From positions 4,672,501 through 4,736,500 of the forward strand of contig JAGUCH010000007.1 of assembly GCA_019096065.1 (NCBI GenBank): a stretch of 64,000 nt of DNA, given 5' to 3'. The position numbers and the translations under genes are program-made. Positions 13,817-27,400 of the stretch are shown here, in pieces. The DNA comes from Paracyclopina nana. Taxonomy: Eukaryota; Arthropoda; Copepoda; Cyclopoida; Cyclopettidae. The notes beneath the pieces were generated by a model. That model saw only the letters and a program-made list of their open reading frames with translations, had not been told where the DNA came from and ran no database searches. The number at the start of each line of letters is the position of its first letter. Positions within the stretch are counted from its first letter, which is position 1.

Positions 13817-14415
13817 ATGCCCACTACAAGCCTACAATCCCCTTATTTTTCAGGCTACAAGTTTTTTACAAGAACAATGGCTGAAAAGTTCAACTTGAAT
13901 CTGGCTTGGAAAAGGCCTGTCTCCAGGATGTACGAGTTCAACAGGCAAGTGGGAGAAAATTACTACAACCACTTGACTTCTTACTTGGACCAGAAGAACT
14001 CTACCTGCCACAAAGTGGAATTCCCTGGTGCCTTGACCTACAGGTATACAAATTGAGAAAAAAGGGGCACATTTTTAAAAGCACCGAAATATTCCAATGA
14101 GGGAACCGTAAATAGTGCGCAGTAGACTATTTATGAAATTAATTGATGCGTGCTTGTTACACTTGTAATCTGGGTACTTGAATGTTAACTAGCTTCTTCT
14201 TAATTGGTTCTAGTGCATCCGTGACAACAAAGGAAACCATGAAATTCATATAGAAAGGACAAAGTCTAAGGATTTCTTATTATTCATGATGTTTTAATTC
14301 TAGTGAAAGGTTGGCTTACCACCCCATCACAGGAAGAACCGAGGTGAAAACGAGGACCACTTCATCATCCTATTACTCCCACTCAGCCACGAGGACTTTT
14401 GTGGCCTCTTCGTAA
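13817..14415 (+). CDS. Small flightin/myofilin-like muscle protein
   Basis: Exons 13817-14043 and 14304-14415 (phase 2 junction, TAA) give 112 residues. The core has a conserved-looking W-x-R-P ... GENYY ... YLDQK pattern (AWKRP, then YEFNRQVGENYYNHLTSYLD), which resembles the tryptophan/tyrosine/arginine-rich region of arthropod flightin and myofilin, thick-filament proteins of striated muscle. The C-terminus is basic and Ser/Tyr-rich (TRTTSSSYYS). There is no signal peptide or membrane segment, so it should be cytosolic/sarcomeric. The polyadenylation-like AATAAA at about 14447 lies between this gene and the convergent MCM4. The family call rests on pattern alone and could be wrong. Confidence 0.5.
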
Positions 14416-14505
14416 AAAGCCATTGACATCTCATGCCAATTGCCAATAAAAGGAGGTTCAATTAACATCAGCTTTTATTTTTCATCATTATAATTCCAAA
14501 CTGGC

Positions 14506-17500
14506 TCAAGAGCTTTGATTCACTCGAATTGTGGCCCTGCCTGTGAGTGAAATGACTCCATCATCACTCAAGTCCTTGAGAGCATCTTCGAACATATCTC
14601 TGGTGATCATCTGGAATCGCGCAAGAAAAATTACATAACCGTCTATTAAGTAACTTTCAAAATAGCTTACCACGTCAGAAACTTCTTTCAGCTCATTCCA
14701 CGTTTTCTGGAAGTTAATACTTTGAACTTTGCCCTTCTTGGCAATAAGGCTTTTGAGGCTGTTTTTGATGGCCGTGCGACGCTTGCGAATGCCCTCACTT
14801 TGACCAGTGGTCAAAATGGACACATCAATGGTTCCAGTGGAAGGATCAATGGCAGACTGCTTCAGAGCTTCCTTCTGGATCCTGGTTGCCTCTTCCACAT
14901 CTTGGACTTCAACGAAGTGAGAAAATCTCATTCTTGCGTAGGCCTCAGCAAGCCTAATTAGAGACTCCAATTGCCTAAGGAGAAGATAACAATTTTCAGT
15001 AATTGAAGAGTATAAAAGGTTTCCTAACAGTGTGTACCTTGGGTAAGCAGTGATTTGGCCACGTCCAGATCCAATTTTCCTCATGTTCACATAGGATTGA
15101 GTGAGCAGAGTACCAGCCTCATCAGTGAGCTTTGGGTTGAAAGTCTGCTTCGCATAGGAAATGTAGTCTCTCAGAATGGACATGTCGATGTTTTCCTCAG
15201 CGTCCTCTTCTTGACTTTTGTAGTAGAGTGACACAAGATGGCGGCCCAGACGCCGGTCGAAAACCTCATCTTGGGGATCCAGCATCAGAAAGATCAAGTC
15301 AAACCTGAATATGGAATGCAATTAAAATACTTGTACTTATATCAAAACCTTTTATCTATTCAGATCGAACCAAATATTTTCTAGTGGCCCTCAAAATTAC
15401 GAGAGATTTCTTCTAGTGAATCACGATTTTTTTATAATATCCAAACATGGAATGAGATGCATACCTGGATAAAAGAGTATGTGGCAATTGAATATTTTCC
15501 ACAATGGTCTTCTTGGCATTCCATTGGGACTCGATTGGATTGGCAGCAGCCAACACCGAGGTTCTGGCGTTCAGTTGGGCAATAATGCCAGCCTTGGCAA
15601 TGGACAAAGTCTGCTGCTCCATAACCTCATGCAATACCGACCTCGTCGAGTCGTTCATTTTGTCAAATTCATCAATGCAACAAATACCATTGTCAGCCAA
15701 GACCAAGGCACCAGTTTGCAACACTAGCTGCTTCGTTTCGGGATCTTTAGTGACATAAGCTGTCAAACCTACAGCACTGGAGCTTTTTCCAGATGTATAT
15801 TGGGACCTGGAACAAAAGAGGAAAACTCAAATAGTTAACCTAATTGAAGGGCTTCATTATCTGGATTTCGTCGAGTGATGCCAATTTGGAATTCATTTTA
15901 TAAGTTCGTTACCTGGGCAACAAGTTATAGACATATTGGAGCAACTGAGACTTGCTCGTGCCTGGATCACCGCAAAGCAAAATGTTGATTTCAGCACGGA
16001 ATTGACCACGTCCAGTTTTGCTGAAGTCTTTGCGAGCCCCACCAAAAAGCTGGAGCAAAATGCCCTTTTTGATGTCCTCGTTCTCATAAATGCTTGGCGC
16101 AATGGCACGAGCCAAACGCTCGTAAATATCAGGTTTCTTGGCCAATTCTTCCAAAAGCTTGACCCTTTCAGGATCAAACACCATTTCTTTGGCTCCATCG
16201 GCAGCATTGCCAGCTAGCCTCAAGCAATCGGTTTTGCGGAAGTGCACCACATCAATGTGAGTTTTGTAGACTGACTTGATGGAGCGAATTTTGGGGTTCA
16301 CCCGGATCGGCACTGCTCTGTAAATGCCCGACACAGATACACGATCTCCAGGCTGAACTGAGTCAACCAGGTCATCATGAGCATACAAAATAACCGTGTG
16401 GGGTGTTTGGCCTGAATTAAAAAAAAATGTGATCTAATAGAAGCAAACATTTTATAAGCTGGAGTTTACCAGGGGGCATGTCATCCGGAGACTCCTGGAG
16501 TTTGATCATTTGCTTGTCCTTGAACGTGCAACGGTTGTGCACCATGAAAAAAGTGTGGTTGACGTTGCAGTGAGTGCACAGAGTGGGCTCAGAAATGCGG
16601 CCCTTTTCCACTTCCACATTAGCTTCAAATTTGCAAACGGAACACCTAAAAGCAACAAGATTTTCATGAAAGAAATCAAAGTGAGCCTTTTTTAATATGG
16701 AGGATCACGGACAAAAATTACCTGAATAAAGCTTCAGACATCTCTGGCATCAAATTGGAGGTTCGAATAACCATACCAGTGATGGTGATCAATTGGTCAA
16801 TGTCTTCGGGATTCAATCCCCTCAAATTCCTAGTCTTGTCAGCATTGAACGGCCTGACCTGGATCTGGTGGCTCAAAATGGTATCGGGGTACTTTTCGAA
16901 AAACATCTCATTCACCGCCATGTCCATGGTGGGAATGACTTCTTGTGGGTAGCAAATGAGTTGGCGATACAGATCCTCATCAAAAGACTTTAGATGCCCT
17001 GCATTGACATTCACGTAAGGCTCCTCCAAGTCGTTGACTTGCTCCAGAATTTGCGCATACAGAGGCTCGTTGGGGTTGTAGTCGTCAGTCTTCTCTTCAG
17101 GATTTGCATCCGGATCGACGAATTCTTCCAAGAACTTCCGGAACTTGGCCTTGTACGCCGACACCGAGACATCAGTGCCCCAAATCACCAATTGAGGAGC
17201 ATTATCCGAGGCTTCAGAAGGAGCCACGAACGATCCGGAGTGTGGCACAGGAACATTGGGTTCGGATCCAGGTTCACCTCTGGATGATCCCGGAGCAGCT
17301 CCACTTGGACCACTCACATTGACTTGCCGAAGCTTCTTTTCCGATTGAATGTCAGATCGGATCCGAATGGGCGTTCCCCGAACACCACCGGGAGTACGGA
17401 AAGATCCCAAGGATGAGGGAGTGCCATAATTCAACGGGGAGCTTAAATCGATTTCGGAGACAAGCACAGAACCAGGCCCATGGATGGAGTTTAAAGCATC

Positions 17501-17746
17501 CCTGGGATTGTCAGCATTGGAAGCAGCTAAAAAAACGAAAATCTAAACTTCAACACCCTCCATTGAAAACGTTGAAGGCCTCTTACCTGATGGAGGGACA
17601 GGAGACGAAGAGCCCGGCAATGGCCTTGCCAAATCTGATGTATCCATAGGATCATCTTGACGGCCGGCAGCGTTATCGGCCTCAGAGGCTTGCCTTGAAG
17701 ATGAGGACGACGCTCGACGAGATGACTTTCGAGTAGGAGTCGGCAT
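14506..17746 (-). CDS. MCM4: MCM4, subunit of the replicative helicase
   Basis: Eight exons on the minus strand (17587-17746, 16722-17526, 16470-16645, 15913-16411, 15465-15806, 15038-15304, 14671-14974, 14506-14610) close in frame to 885 residues, the normal size for MCM4. Order: Ser/Thr-rich N-terminal tail with SP sites (typical DDK/CDK target region), MCM N-terminal domain, C4-type zinc finger (C-x2-C in the preceding exon, then CTHC), OB fold, and AAA+ core. The core has Walker A GDPGTSKS, Walker B CIDEFDKM, sensor-1 AAANP, and the arginine-finger motif SRFDLIF spanning an exon junction. MCM4 is one of the six MCM2-7 subunits that unwind DNA at origins and forks in the nucleus. The start ATG at 17746 follows E2F-like sites upstream. 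Confidence 0.96.
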
Positions 17747-17773
17747 TTCTCAAGTTGGTTTGCAGCACTCTTA

Positions 17774-17827
17774 TTTCGCGGAATATTTCTGCTTTGTTGA
17801 CTGAAGAAGAATGAACCTTTTCCCGCC
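17774..17827 (-). promoter_or_regulatory. Two E2F-like sites upstream of MCM4
   Basis: TTTCGCGG at 17774-17781 and TTTTCCCGCC at 17818-17827 lie about 30 and 75 bases upstream of the MCM4 start codon. Both match the E2F consensus (TTTSSCGC-like). E2F control of MCM genes at G1/S is well known in animals. Function here is inferred. Confidence 0.65.
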
Positions 17828-18960
17828 GCAAACTTAGAAAACAGATCGGTCTGATAAGACGAGGTAATTACAAAAAGTCGTGTATATAAATTTTCTACCA
17901 ACAAAATACAATAAATTATGATATTTAACAGCAGCAACTTTTGTTTCCATCGTAGGAGATTATTTGAAAAAGTTAAAACAGAAATATATTTAGTAAAGCT
18001 TGAGCTAATTTTGTTGCGCCAGCCTTAGATTAAATGTTTCGCTTTGAGTTTGCTACTGAGGGCAAAATGTACTTCCATGATTTGCTTTGTTATGAGTCAA
18101 AAACTCTACAAAAACGCCACTCTATATAATTGTTGCTATTTGACGTTAATATTAACTCCACTGAAAAAATTTAAATCGCTTGCGAAATGAGACTAATCTC
18201 AGTAATGTGCCAACTAACTTTTCTCAGCAAGCTTCGACAACCAACACCAGCCTAACTGACTCAGTTCAATGATTTCAGTCAGTTGACTTTGTTCACCGTT
18301 GACTTCAATATTCATTCATTTGTACGATCTACTCGCTACTTTTTTTAAGAAAAGCGAGAAACAGAAAAAGGCTTACAAAGTTGCTTTTTATCTGTTATTC
18401 AGAATCGTGGCAGTCCTCAACTGGATTCAAATGCGCATTATCATGGATATTTAGTGAATCATTCAAGAAAAAAGTCCTTTCAGCACCTAAAATCCTGTCC
18501 TTCTCAAGTGGATCTCTCAAGTTTTCAAGTGCTTTGACGTTTCTTCCAAATTAGGTGAGTCATTTTTTCAGGGGAAAGCACGTATAGTTCGCCAGTACAT
18601 ATATTTTAAATAGTAAGAAATGCCACATTATATTGCATTAGTTTCATGTTTCACAATATGTTGGGCTTTAATTATTTTAGATGAACCCTTACAAGTGCTG
18701 AACTGTTTGCCTTGTCACTCAATTCTAACCAGATTTTTCTAGCTTGTCAATATGGTTAGAAAAGTCAAAGCTTTCCAAGACTTGTTTGTTCTCTTTGTAT
18801 GGCATCCTGAAATCAACTAATGCCTGAAAATAATGTATCTGCTTGTTTCATTATCAATCCATTGCATCTAATCCCTCTAGATAAATTAGTGTAATTTAGT
18901 CTAGTCAATTTGCTATGCTTATATACTGAGCATAAACATAGCTTCAAGTTTCATAGCTTG
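17828..18960. other. Divergent intergenic region, MCM4 / cysteine-rich gene
   Basis: About 1.1 kb between two divergent genes. It must hold the promoter of the cysteine-rich gene. I see no coding exon and no TATA element I would defend. Confidence 0.45.
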
Positions 18961-21900
18961 ATGTTAGTCATGAACTCCATTTGTTGGTTGATTTGTTTGG
19001 GCTTTTTTTGTTGCTCAAATGCTGATCACATGTTCAGATGTGGTAGCTCAAAAGCTTGCTATTCAGCCACAGAAGTCTGTGTACTAGGTGAATGTGTACC
19101 AACATGTGCCAACAACTCTGGATGTCCCAAGGGACACATCTGCCATGAAACATACAAGGTAAGAGACTTTAATTTATGATTCTCAAAGTTAACAATATTA
19201 TTTTTGGCCTTTGAAAGTATTGCAAACCTGGATGCACATCTAACTCACAATGCTTGCCTGGGTTGAAATGCCATGAATTCAATTGCCTGCAATCATGTCA
19301 AAGTTACAAAAATTGCCCACCAACTGACTATTGCCATATTGATCATAAAGTCTGCCATCCGAAATGCAATTCAGACCTGGCATGCTCCAAGGGCTACAAA
19401 TGTGTCCTTGGCCAATGTTTAAAACCTTGCAACCAACAACATCACTGTAATGTCAACCAGTATTGCCATGAGTAAGTGGACTAGTCATGCAAGGCAATCA
19501 TTTAACTGGAATTTTGCAGGAGAACTTCTCTCTGCCAAGAAAAGTGCACCTCTCTAAGTGACTGTGGAGTAAATGAAAAATGCATCAATGATCAGTGTAC
19601 TCAAGGTTGCCATTCTGATGCTGAATGCCCAGCCAATTCTATGTGCTACGCTAATCAATGTCTAGAGCCTTGTTCATCGCAACAAACTTGCTCCAAGCAA
19701 GGCTTCTACTGCCTAAAATCCAGAAATGTTTGTTTTTGTTTTATTTAGAATGGTCTCTGCTTATTCTTTAGATTATCTAAAACTAGGTATGCTTCCCATC
19801 TTGTATAACTGACATTAATTGCCCAGCCAAAAATCGATGCATCAATGGGGAATGCACTCAAACTTGCCTGTCTAACAAAGATTGCCAACTACCAGGATAT
19901 TACTGCAACTCGTAGCTCTATTTTTGTATTTTTTAAGTCCTGAAAAACTGAATTAATATTGCTTGATAGAGAGATTTGTGTGGCCAAATGTCAAGGATCT
20001 CGTGATTGCGGTAATGGTCAGTTTTGTGATAATGATGGAGCTTGCAAGAATGGTTGTGACACTTCAAGCCATTGCCCTCCTGGGTCAACCTGCGTTTTGA
20101 ATCGATGCCTTCAAATCTGTGATGCCCATCAAAGCTGCAAAAAAGGCTTTTATTGCTATAAGGATTCTAATGTAAAATAGCTTAGTCTTTCATTCTTGTA
20201 ATTTACTGTGCTTTAAGGTTTATTTTTAATTAGGCATGCTATCCAAATTGCCAGGAAGTAAGAGATTGCCCAAGAGGCCACAAGTGCTCTCGAACAGGGG
20301 AATGTTTGAAGCCCTGCCTTGTTAGCTCCGAATGCAGCTCTTCTCAATATTGTAGAAAGTTAGTGTTTCATGCCCACTTTAGTTAAAAGAAGTGTGGATA
20401 CTAAAAAAAATTAATTTCCCTCTAGGCCTGATTTCATTTGCACACCTAAATGTGTTTCACATGTGGATTGTACTTTGACTGAACGTTGCTTCGGTGGAGA
20501 ATGTCTACTACCTTGCACTCAGCCTAGAGAATGCCCTGATGACTTTTATTGTGACACGTGAGTGACTAGTCTAATATTGTTTCACTTTATCATGTGATGA
20601 GTTTTTTAGCTCCTCTTCTGCTTGTAAGCCAAAATGTACCACTGAAAATGAATGTGGTGCTGGAATGAGATGCTTACTGAAATCTGGAAAATGTGCAGTA
20701 TTATGTTCACTTCCATCAGATTGTGCATCTCATGAATACTGCAACAAGTAAGTCAAACTTGAGAGCATGAATTACTTCAGTATTAGTTTTCTTACCTCAG
20801 CAAAATTTGTGAGCCAAAATGTAGGAGTAATGCCCAATGTGAGGCTGGTCTCATTTGTTTATCTGACGGATCTTGCAGCAAGAATTGTAGACTGGATATT
20901 GATTGCCCTGCTGGCTTTGCTTGCCATGAAGGCAAATGCTTGGAAAAGTGCAAAAACTTGGCAAATGTACCTTGTAGCGAAGGTCATTATTGTTTGAAGG
21001 ATAAAAATGTAGTACTTGATTCATTATTATTAATGCAAGGGTAAGCGGAATTCTTTATTTTGAAGGTATGCTTACGTCGGTGCAATTCTAATGCTGAATG
21101 TCCAAGTGGCACAAAATGCTTTGGAAATAATGGGCAATGTGTCAAGCCGTGCATGTCTAATTCTGAATGTTCAGACACTCAATTTTGTCAAAGGTATTTC
21201 AAATAGCTAAATTCAAGGTGCAAATTTGGAAAAAGAGACGCATTGCTGCAGCATGCCTCAAAATAGAGCTGTTCCAGCAGATTTTGAAAGTGCTTACTAC
21301 ATATTGTAGGCCTGAATTTTTCTGCAAGGAAAAGTGCATTAGACATGCAGATTGCCAAGGCAATGAGAGATGTTTTGAAGGCCAGTGTTTGATTCCCTGC
21401 TTACAGTCATCTGACTGTTCGCCTCAACATTTATGTGACCAGTTGAGTTTCACACACCCAACAAAATTAAAGAAATAATCGAGCCTTATATCTTATTTTG
21501 TAGAAAAAGTATGGCCTGCTTGCCTAAATGTGTTTCCAATATTGACTGCCCTTCAGGATTTGCCTGTCAGGCGGATGGAAGGTGTATCCAATTTTGTAGT
21601 AAAGGCTCAGATTGCCCAATTAATGAATATTGTGATGGGTATAGCTGCTATAAATGCGTTATTTGTCATATTTTCATGAGTCATTTCAGCAAAGTATGCG
21701 AGAAAAAGTGTCAGCATGATCGGAATTGTCCTGCTGGCAAAGTATGTTACAGTGATGGGAAGTGCTTACAGCCATGCTCATCAAAAAATGATAAGGATTG
21801 TCCAGCTAATCTTGTCTGTGATCGGTAACTCTCTAGAACTTGTATGTGACTAGTTATGTGACGTAATAGTTGAGTGCAAACTTTGTTACGTCATCAGTAC

Positions 21901-22466
21901 TCCACTGCTGGAGTTGAAAAAAATGCTATGCTACTAACTTGATTACTTGTTTTATGAAGCAGTTAAAAATGGAGAGTTTTTCAAAGAGACTTCGGGCAAA
22001 TCCACAAATGTATTTCACTTTATCAATTTTAGTCGAGAAAAAGCATGCTTGCCACCATGTGCCTCTAACAGTGATTGCACAAATGGGTTACAATGCTTTA
22101 GTGATGGATCATGTTTGGTCCCGTGTCAAAACTCAACCAGTTGCAGTAGGACTGAATACTGCAATAAGTAATTTGCATGTATGCTTCATAAGTACCATTC
22201 AATATTTTTGCTTATATTTATAGCGCTATGAAGGCTTGTGTGCCCAAGTGTTTTAAGGAAGCAGATTGTCCCAGAAACTTTTATTGTTTTGAAAATGCTT
22301 GCTTGCAAAGTTGCTATGTTGGATTAGATTGCCCTAGAGGCACTCTTTGCAGCTCTCAGTCCAAGGTAAGCGAGCTACTATCAGTTTCATTTCCGAGAAA
22401 AAAATGCATTCCATGCTTTCTTTATAGATGAAAGAATTGAGATCGTCTCTTTTGAGCGTGGGATGA
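18961..22466 (+). CDS. Secreted multi-module cysteine-rich protein (EB/WAP-like repeats)
   Basis: Sixteen exons: 18961-19158, 19218-19471, 19520-19727, 19787-19911, 19970-20171, 20234-20358, 20426-20557, 20610-20747, 20801-21008, 21066-21193, 21310-21441, 21504-21638, 21690-21824, 22033-22167, 22224-22365 and 22428-22466. They close in frame to 811 residues. A signal peptide (MLVMNSICWLICLGFFCC) is followed by tandem modules with spacing roughly C-x3-C-x5-C-x6-C-x4/5-C-x3-C-x6-C-x4-YC. Most exons carry one module and splice phases alternate between 2 and 0, so the repeat was built by exon duplication. Disulfide-rich modules of this kind occur in nematode and arthropod secreted proteins (EB, WAP-like). 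No catalytic or membrane segment is seen; a binding, matrix, inhibitor or defence role is open. The short last exon adds a non-cysteine tail. Confidence 0.8.
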
Positions 22467-22710
22467 AAGGAAAAGTGTTTTTGTTTGCCCTGTGATGCTA
22501 TCCATCAAAGTCTAAATTTGATATTTTTGAGCTTGGATTAAATACACCCATATTTGCCAGACATATCTATGAGTTGTCCTTAAGTGCACTCCAATAACAC
22601 AGTAGTAGCTTATAGTGGCTTGGACTAGTACAACTCAAACTAAATTGAGCAGTTATGCTGCAATCACCGCACAAAACTAGTCACTTCTTTTGTCTAAATA
22701 GCAGCTGAAT

Positions 22711-24336
22711 ATGATGAAGTTCTTCCTTGAATTTGCATTGTGTATCACAGTATTTCCAGTTTTGGCTCTAGCAGGGTGCTGTAATGAAAATTACTGGTGT
22801 GATGGAGACCCAAGGTAATACGGAATGAGCTAAATTAAATGTCAAAGTACTTTTACTTAATATGAGATTTGGTGATGGCTTTTGATTGTAAAGAACTGAT
22901 TTTCGAGCATAATTTCAGCTTTCGTGAGCAACCAAATGTGGTACAGCCTCCAAATTCGAGCGAGGTCAGCATTACATGGAATGAAGCTTATCTGAATTTA
23001 GTTAAGTGCGTAGATTACTTTTATGTGCAATTTGCTCCAGCAAACATAAGTGGGTAATACTTAAAAGCAGATGGTCTTCAATCCAGATTTTTTCAGTTTT
23101 ATATCCTTAGCAATGCCACTTACCACAACTTCACCTTTGTACCTGTGACTATTGAGAGGAAAAAGTTCCTTGACAATTTTGAAGATGCCATGCAGCCATT
23201 ATTGAGCAATTACATTGCCAAATTTGAGGCAGACTTTGACACAGACTACATAATCAAGGTGCAGCTGGCATTTTATGAGTTCCTTTTTAAATTACATTCC
23301 TTTCTTCTGTTTATAGGTTGTGGCTGTGGATAAAGGTGCAGGCTGGGGAGAGCTAGAGGGAAGAGCAATTGTTGAGGCTAAGCCCATTTTTTTTCATTCT
23401 AGACCTTTCTTGGCCACACCAGAGCCTCCAGATCCTTTGCAGATCATCAGGGAGAGTATTAAGAAAAAGTACCCTCCTGAGGAATGTGAAAAGTAGTTAC
23501 AAGCTTAAAATTCTTAGTCTTAAAATAATAGGTTCATTGATATTTCAGTAAGCATAAACTATGCAAGCAAATGGCGTTAGAGTGGGCTCATGATGTCACT
23601 GATCATGTAGCCAGATTTGCTTTGCCTTACCAAGACCCAAAACAATTATCAACTATTGACATATTGGATGGGGACACTATTAAGCGCTATGATGATGGAA
23701 AGCTGCATCATCTGAAGAGATTCACTACTTTTGTGGCAATGCAAGAAAACAAGAAAGGATCAAACACCACCACTTCCTACCATTTGATCAATGTTTCTCT
23801 GAAGTTTAGGCTCCTCAGGACATCCTATGTTTGGCAAAATTTCCTTACTCATGGCATGCTCAGCTTGTACCATACATGTGGAATTCCTCTTCCAATTGCA
23901 ATTTTCAATGTATTTTAATTCAATCCAATTCCGAGGCCAAATTTTAAATCTGAGTAATTTTCAGGATGTTGATCTTGAAGATGTTGAGGAGATTGTGCCA
24001 AAGGATTGTATTTTTAAGGCTGTTGTACAATTGTCAGTGCCCATTCACCCTACAGGAGAGCAGAGAGCTCGAGTGACAAAAATTATCATGAAATTGAAGC
24101 AAGATGAATTCAAATTTGATGTCACTTGGTTCACCTCTCACTTTCATGATTTGGATCAACTGTGGAAGAGTCAGTCATTGGAAATAAGAAAGAAACTGGA
24201 GACTGTGCTCAAGGAGGCTTTCAGCTCAGCAATTCAATTCAACAGGCCAGGAATTTGGTTGAAAAGGAAGTTGAGGCAACTAGACAATGAAATACTGGCA
24301 GCAACCATTAAAAGTCAAACCAAAAGAAAGGATTGA
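22711..24336 (+). CDS. Secreted protein with an FN3 domain and a novel C-terminal part
   Basis: Exons 22711-22814, 22919-23053, 23111-23258, 23317-23492, 23549-23792 and 23965-24336 join to 392 residues. The donor of exon 5 (GTTTCT at 23793) is weak and chosen because it restores phase. The product has a signal peptide (MMKFFLEFALCITVFPVLALA), a short cysteine pair and an FN3-like domain (SITWNEAYLNLVKCVDYFYV ... YIIKVVAVDKGAGWGELEG). The C-terminal half of about 200 residues carries several cysteines and N-glycosylation sequons; I do not recognise it. The same strand and proximity to the cysteine-rich secreted gene upstream suggest a cluster of extracellular proteins. It converges on bestrophin, with a gap of about 136 bases. 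Function unknown. Confidence 0.65.
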
Positions 24337-24472
24337 TATGATTTTTGTCAGAATACAATACAATAGTTATGTACAATAAAATAACAATAGGAATCACAAT
24401 TTTTCCATGTTGATGTTAGGTCTCACTTTCTCAATATTTGGATCACATATGAAATAAAAGCTAAATTGAGAA

Positions 24473-27400
24473 CTACTTTTCAGCACCCGGCTCTTCCTCA
24501 GCCACTGGATCCAATGTATAAGCTGAATTATCCATTTTATAAGGAGCTGAGTTGTAAGCTGCCTCAGTGTCTGATTGGTAACCCAACTCTGGCTGCTCTT
24601 CAATTGTGGCTAGTAAGTGATCAGCTATCTGCTCATTGGTTGAATTATCATCTACTTGATCAGCTGGCTCAGTTTCCTCCTCTTCAATGGGTGGAATTGT
24701 TGAGTCTTCCTGTATGGAAGCATTGTCATTGTAGAGAACTGTAGGCTCATCATCTTTGTCCTCATTCCCTCCATCATCATCCTCTTCCTCTTCTTCTTCC
24801 TCGTCGTTTTTGCTTTCGGAGTCATCCACTGACTGTTGCCTTGAGTGCTCAATCTCAATGGAGTCATCAGTTGTGGGAGAAGCTGGTGGAATGCTGATAC
24901 TGTTGTGTTTGTGCCTTCTTGGCTGGAGCTTTTTCAGCAGCAGCTGTCTGAGCTCTTCATGATTCTCCTCAAGAGCAGCAAAAAGGAAGGAAGACTCCTC
25001 TAGTCTTCTGGATGGGTACTTTTCATCTAGCTCTTCACGTTTCAGAAGCTTGACAGCTTCAGTGGTGAAATTGTGCATCAGTTCAAGCTTCCTCACTAGT
25101 GACTTGGTCTCCACAACCTGCTTGGCCTCGCTGCCACTCATGTGCCTGCAACTGGTTAATTTCCTGCTAGCTGATGGCTTACTCTGACTTTCTCCAGTGG
25201 ACAGTTTGGCAGGACAAATAACTGAGCTGCAAATGCTGTTCTTTTTCACCCTACCCAACCTTTTGGATTTGCTCAAGTCATGAGTGGAATCCTGGATGTT
25301 GTCAATGCTTGAAACACTGGAGAATTTGAACATGCTCAAATCTTCATCATCGTCACTGTCATCAGCTGACAACTGGTTGTTGCCTATGGCTGGGGGACTC
25401 ATTTGTCCATCAGTGCTCACTCTAGAAGTGGACCTGACTGGATGATTATGGGACACTTTCCTTGACACCTTGTGTCTCCTGCTTGTTCTTGACATGAGTG
25501 AAATGTGGCTGTTGCCAAACACGGATCCAGGACCTCTCTGTCTTCTGCAATGAGTGAGTATTGTAGAGATTCAAGCCACAATTATCAAATATGTGGAAAT
25601 GTGCTTACGTGAGTGCTGTTGCCAACCTTGACACCAGAGTAGCTCCAGAAGCTGAGTTAGCACTGGATTTCTGCAGACTTCTCGGCTGCTTGTCAACAGA
25701 CAACAAAGATCCGAATTCACTTGCTCTCGAGGAATTCTTGATCAAGTTCAAGGGCTTATTTTTGCTAGCCCTAAATGTGATCAGTGATCCAGTTTCCACG
25801 TCTTCAGTGTCCATTGTCCTTGATTTGGGGTTGACTTCGCCATTCTTGCCACCAATGAGGGAAATTCTGTCATTGTCACTCTTTGGAACTTTCTGGTCTT
25901 CCATGTCTTCATCATAGGACATGGGCAGAAATTCTGCTTCATCTTCAGGAACTTCATAATTGGCAGTTCCTCCAATGACTGGGTCTGTTCTGGTCTCCTC
26001 AGCTGCTGCAGTATATGGTAGCTCAGGGTACAAATCGTCCCAGAATTGATCCCTGACAAGGTCAGGATGTTCCTGTGTGAAGCAAAACTTGAATTTCTAG
26101 CGCAAACTACTTTGAATATGTTGCTTACAGCATGCATTTCATCCACAATGAGGTAAGACACTTGGAGGTTCCTGTCAATCATCCAATTGGTTTCAAAGTC
26201 ATCATCGTCCTCACCAAATGGATTGATCATTGCTTCAGCCACCTTCAACCAACCCATGTAGAAGAAGAACTGAAGAAAAGTGAACCAGGGAATGACCAGA
26301 TCGATCTCATGCCCTGGATACTTTTTGTCAGGATTCAAAAACTGGCGGCCAAACAGAGTTGAAAGTAAATACGAGTACACAGCCAGGGTAACAACCTAGA
26401 GTGCTCAAAAATTAGCGAAGGCTCTTGGGTTATAAATAATTTTCTAAATGATCACTTGAGTGTAGACCAGAGGAATGTTGACCCAGTCATGATTTAGCAA
26501 GCCTCCAGCCATTCCCCTGAATTTGTCAATTTGCTCAATCAAGGCCAACATCATGTAGTCATTGGCAATTCGGCCTTCTTTACGAGCCCTTGTCACTATT
26601 GAGCCAGCCCACACTAATGGCATCCAATATTTGGGATGGCTGACACTTTCATCCATTTTTTCAAAAATCTGAAATGAAGCAAGACCAGCCTCACATGGGC
26701 ACCATACATTACAGCTTTTTGTCAGCTTTCCTCTACTTTTGCAGAGTTCAGTGTGAGCTGCAAAATGCCATAGCTACTAAATGCTACTGAATAGGTAGAT
26801 TAATGGATTAACTCTGCACTGTTGCTAGGTCGATTTTTTGGCTCTTTCTTGTAGAATGAAAAGGCCTTATCAAACAATTTCTAGAAATGCAGGCGAAAAG
26901 TGGCTGTAAAAAGCCGGGATTTCTCTGATAAAACTGCTATTTTTGGACTAATACCTGTCTCTCCCTGCCAACCAGGATTCCTGCATCTTCTAGATGCTGC
27001 AAGGTTGGAAATCTCTTTTTCACTGGTAATGAGATCAGCCTGAATGTTAGGATGAGGCACAAATTGATGTATCTGATGATATTTCTTCTCATCAGCCTTC
27101 CTCTGTCGTCATGGCCTTTGATACAGGTTGAAATCCACACTGCTGACGAGTCAGGCCAGGGAATGCTCTCGAATTGCTTCCACCATCTTGTGACCAAAAT
27201 GCTGACATAGAAGCCCAATACAAACGTCACTGGGATAAGCTGAGCAAAATGGCCGCAGAATAGGCAAATATTCTCAAAGACAATTTTGCCTGCAATATTG
27301 AATACAATATCTAAGTACACAAAAAGCAAAGCTGATCGATACATATTGTAGCATGTATTTTTTCGTGCTGCGTGAAAAGGCCTTGGTTTTTATAAAAGAC

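Noticed and set aside
23097-23110. Acceptor TTTTTTCAG at 23096 for exon 3 of the FN3 gene
   Set aside because: Out of phase with exon 2; the next AG at 23110 keeps the frame.
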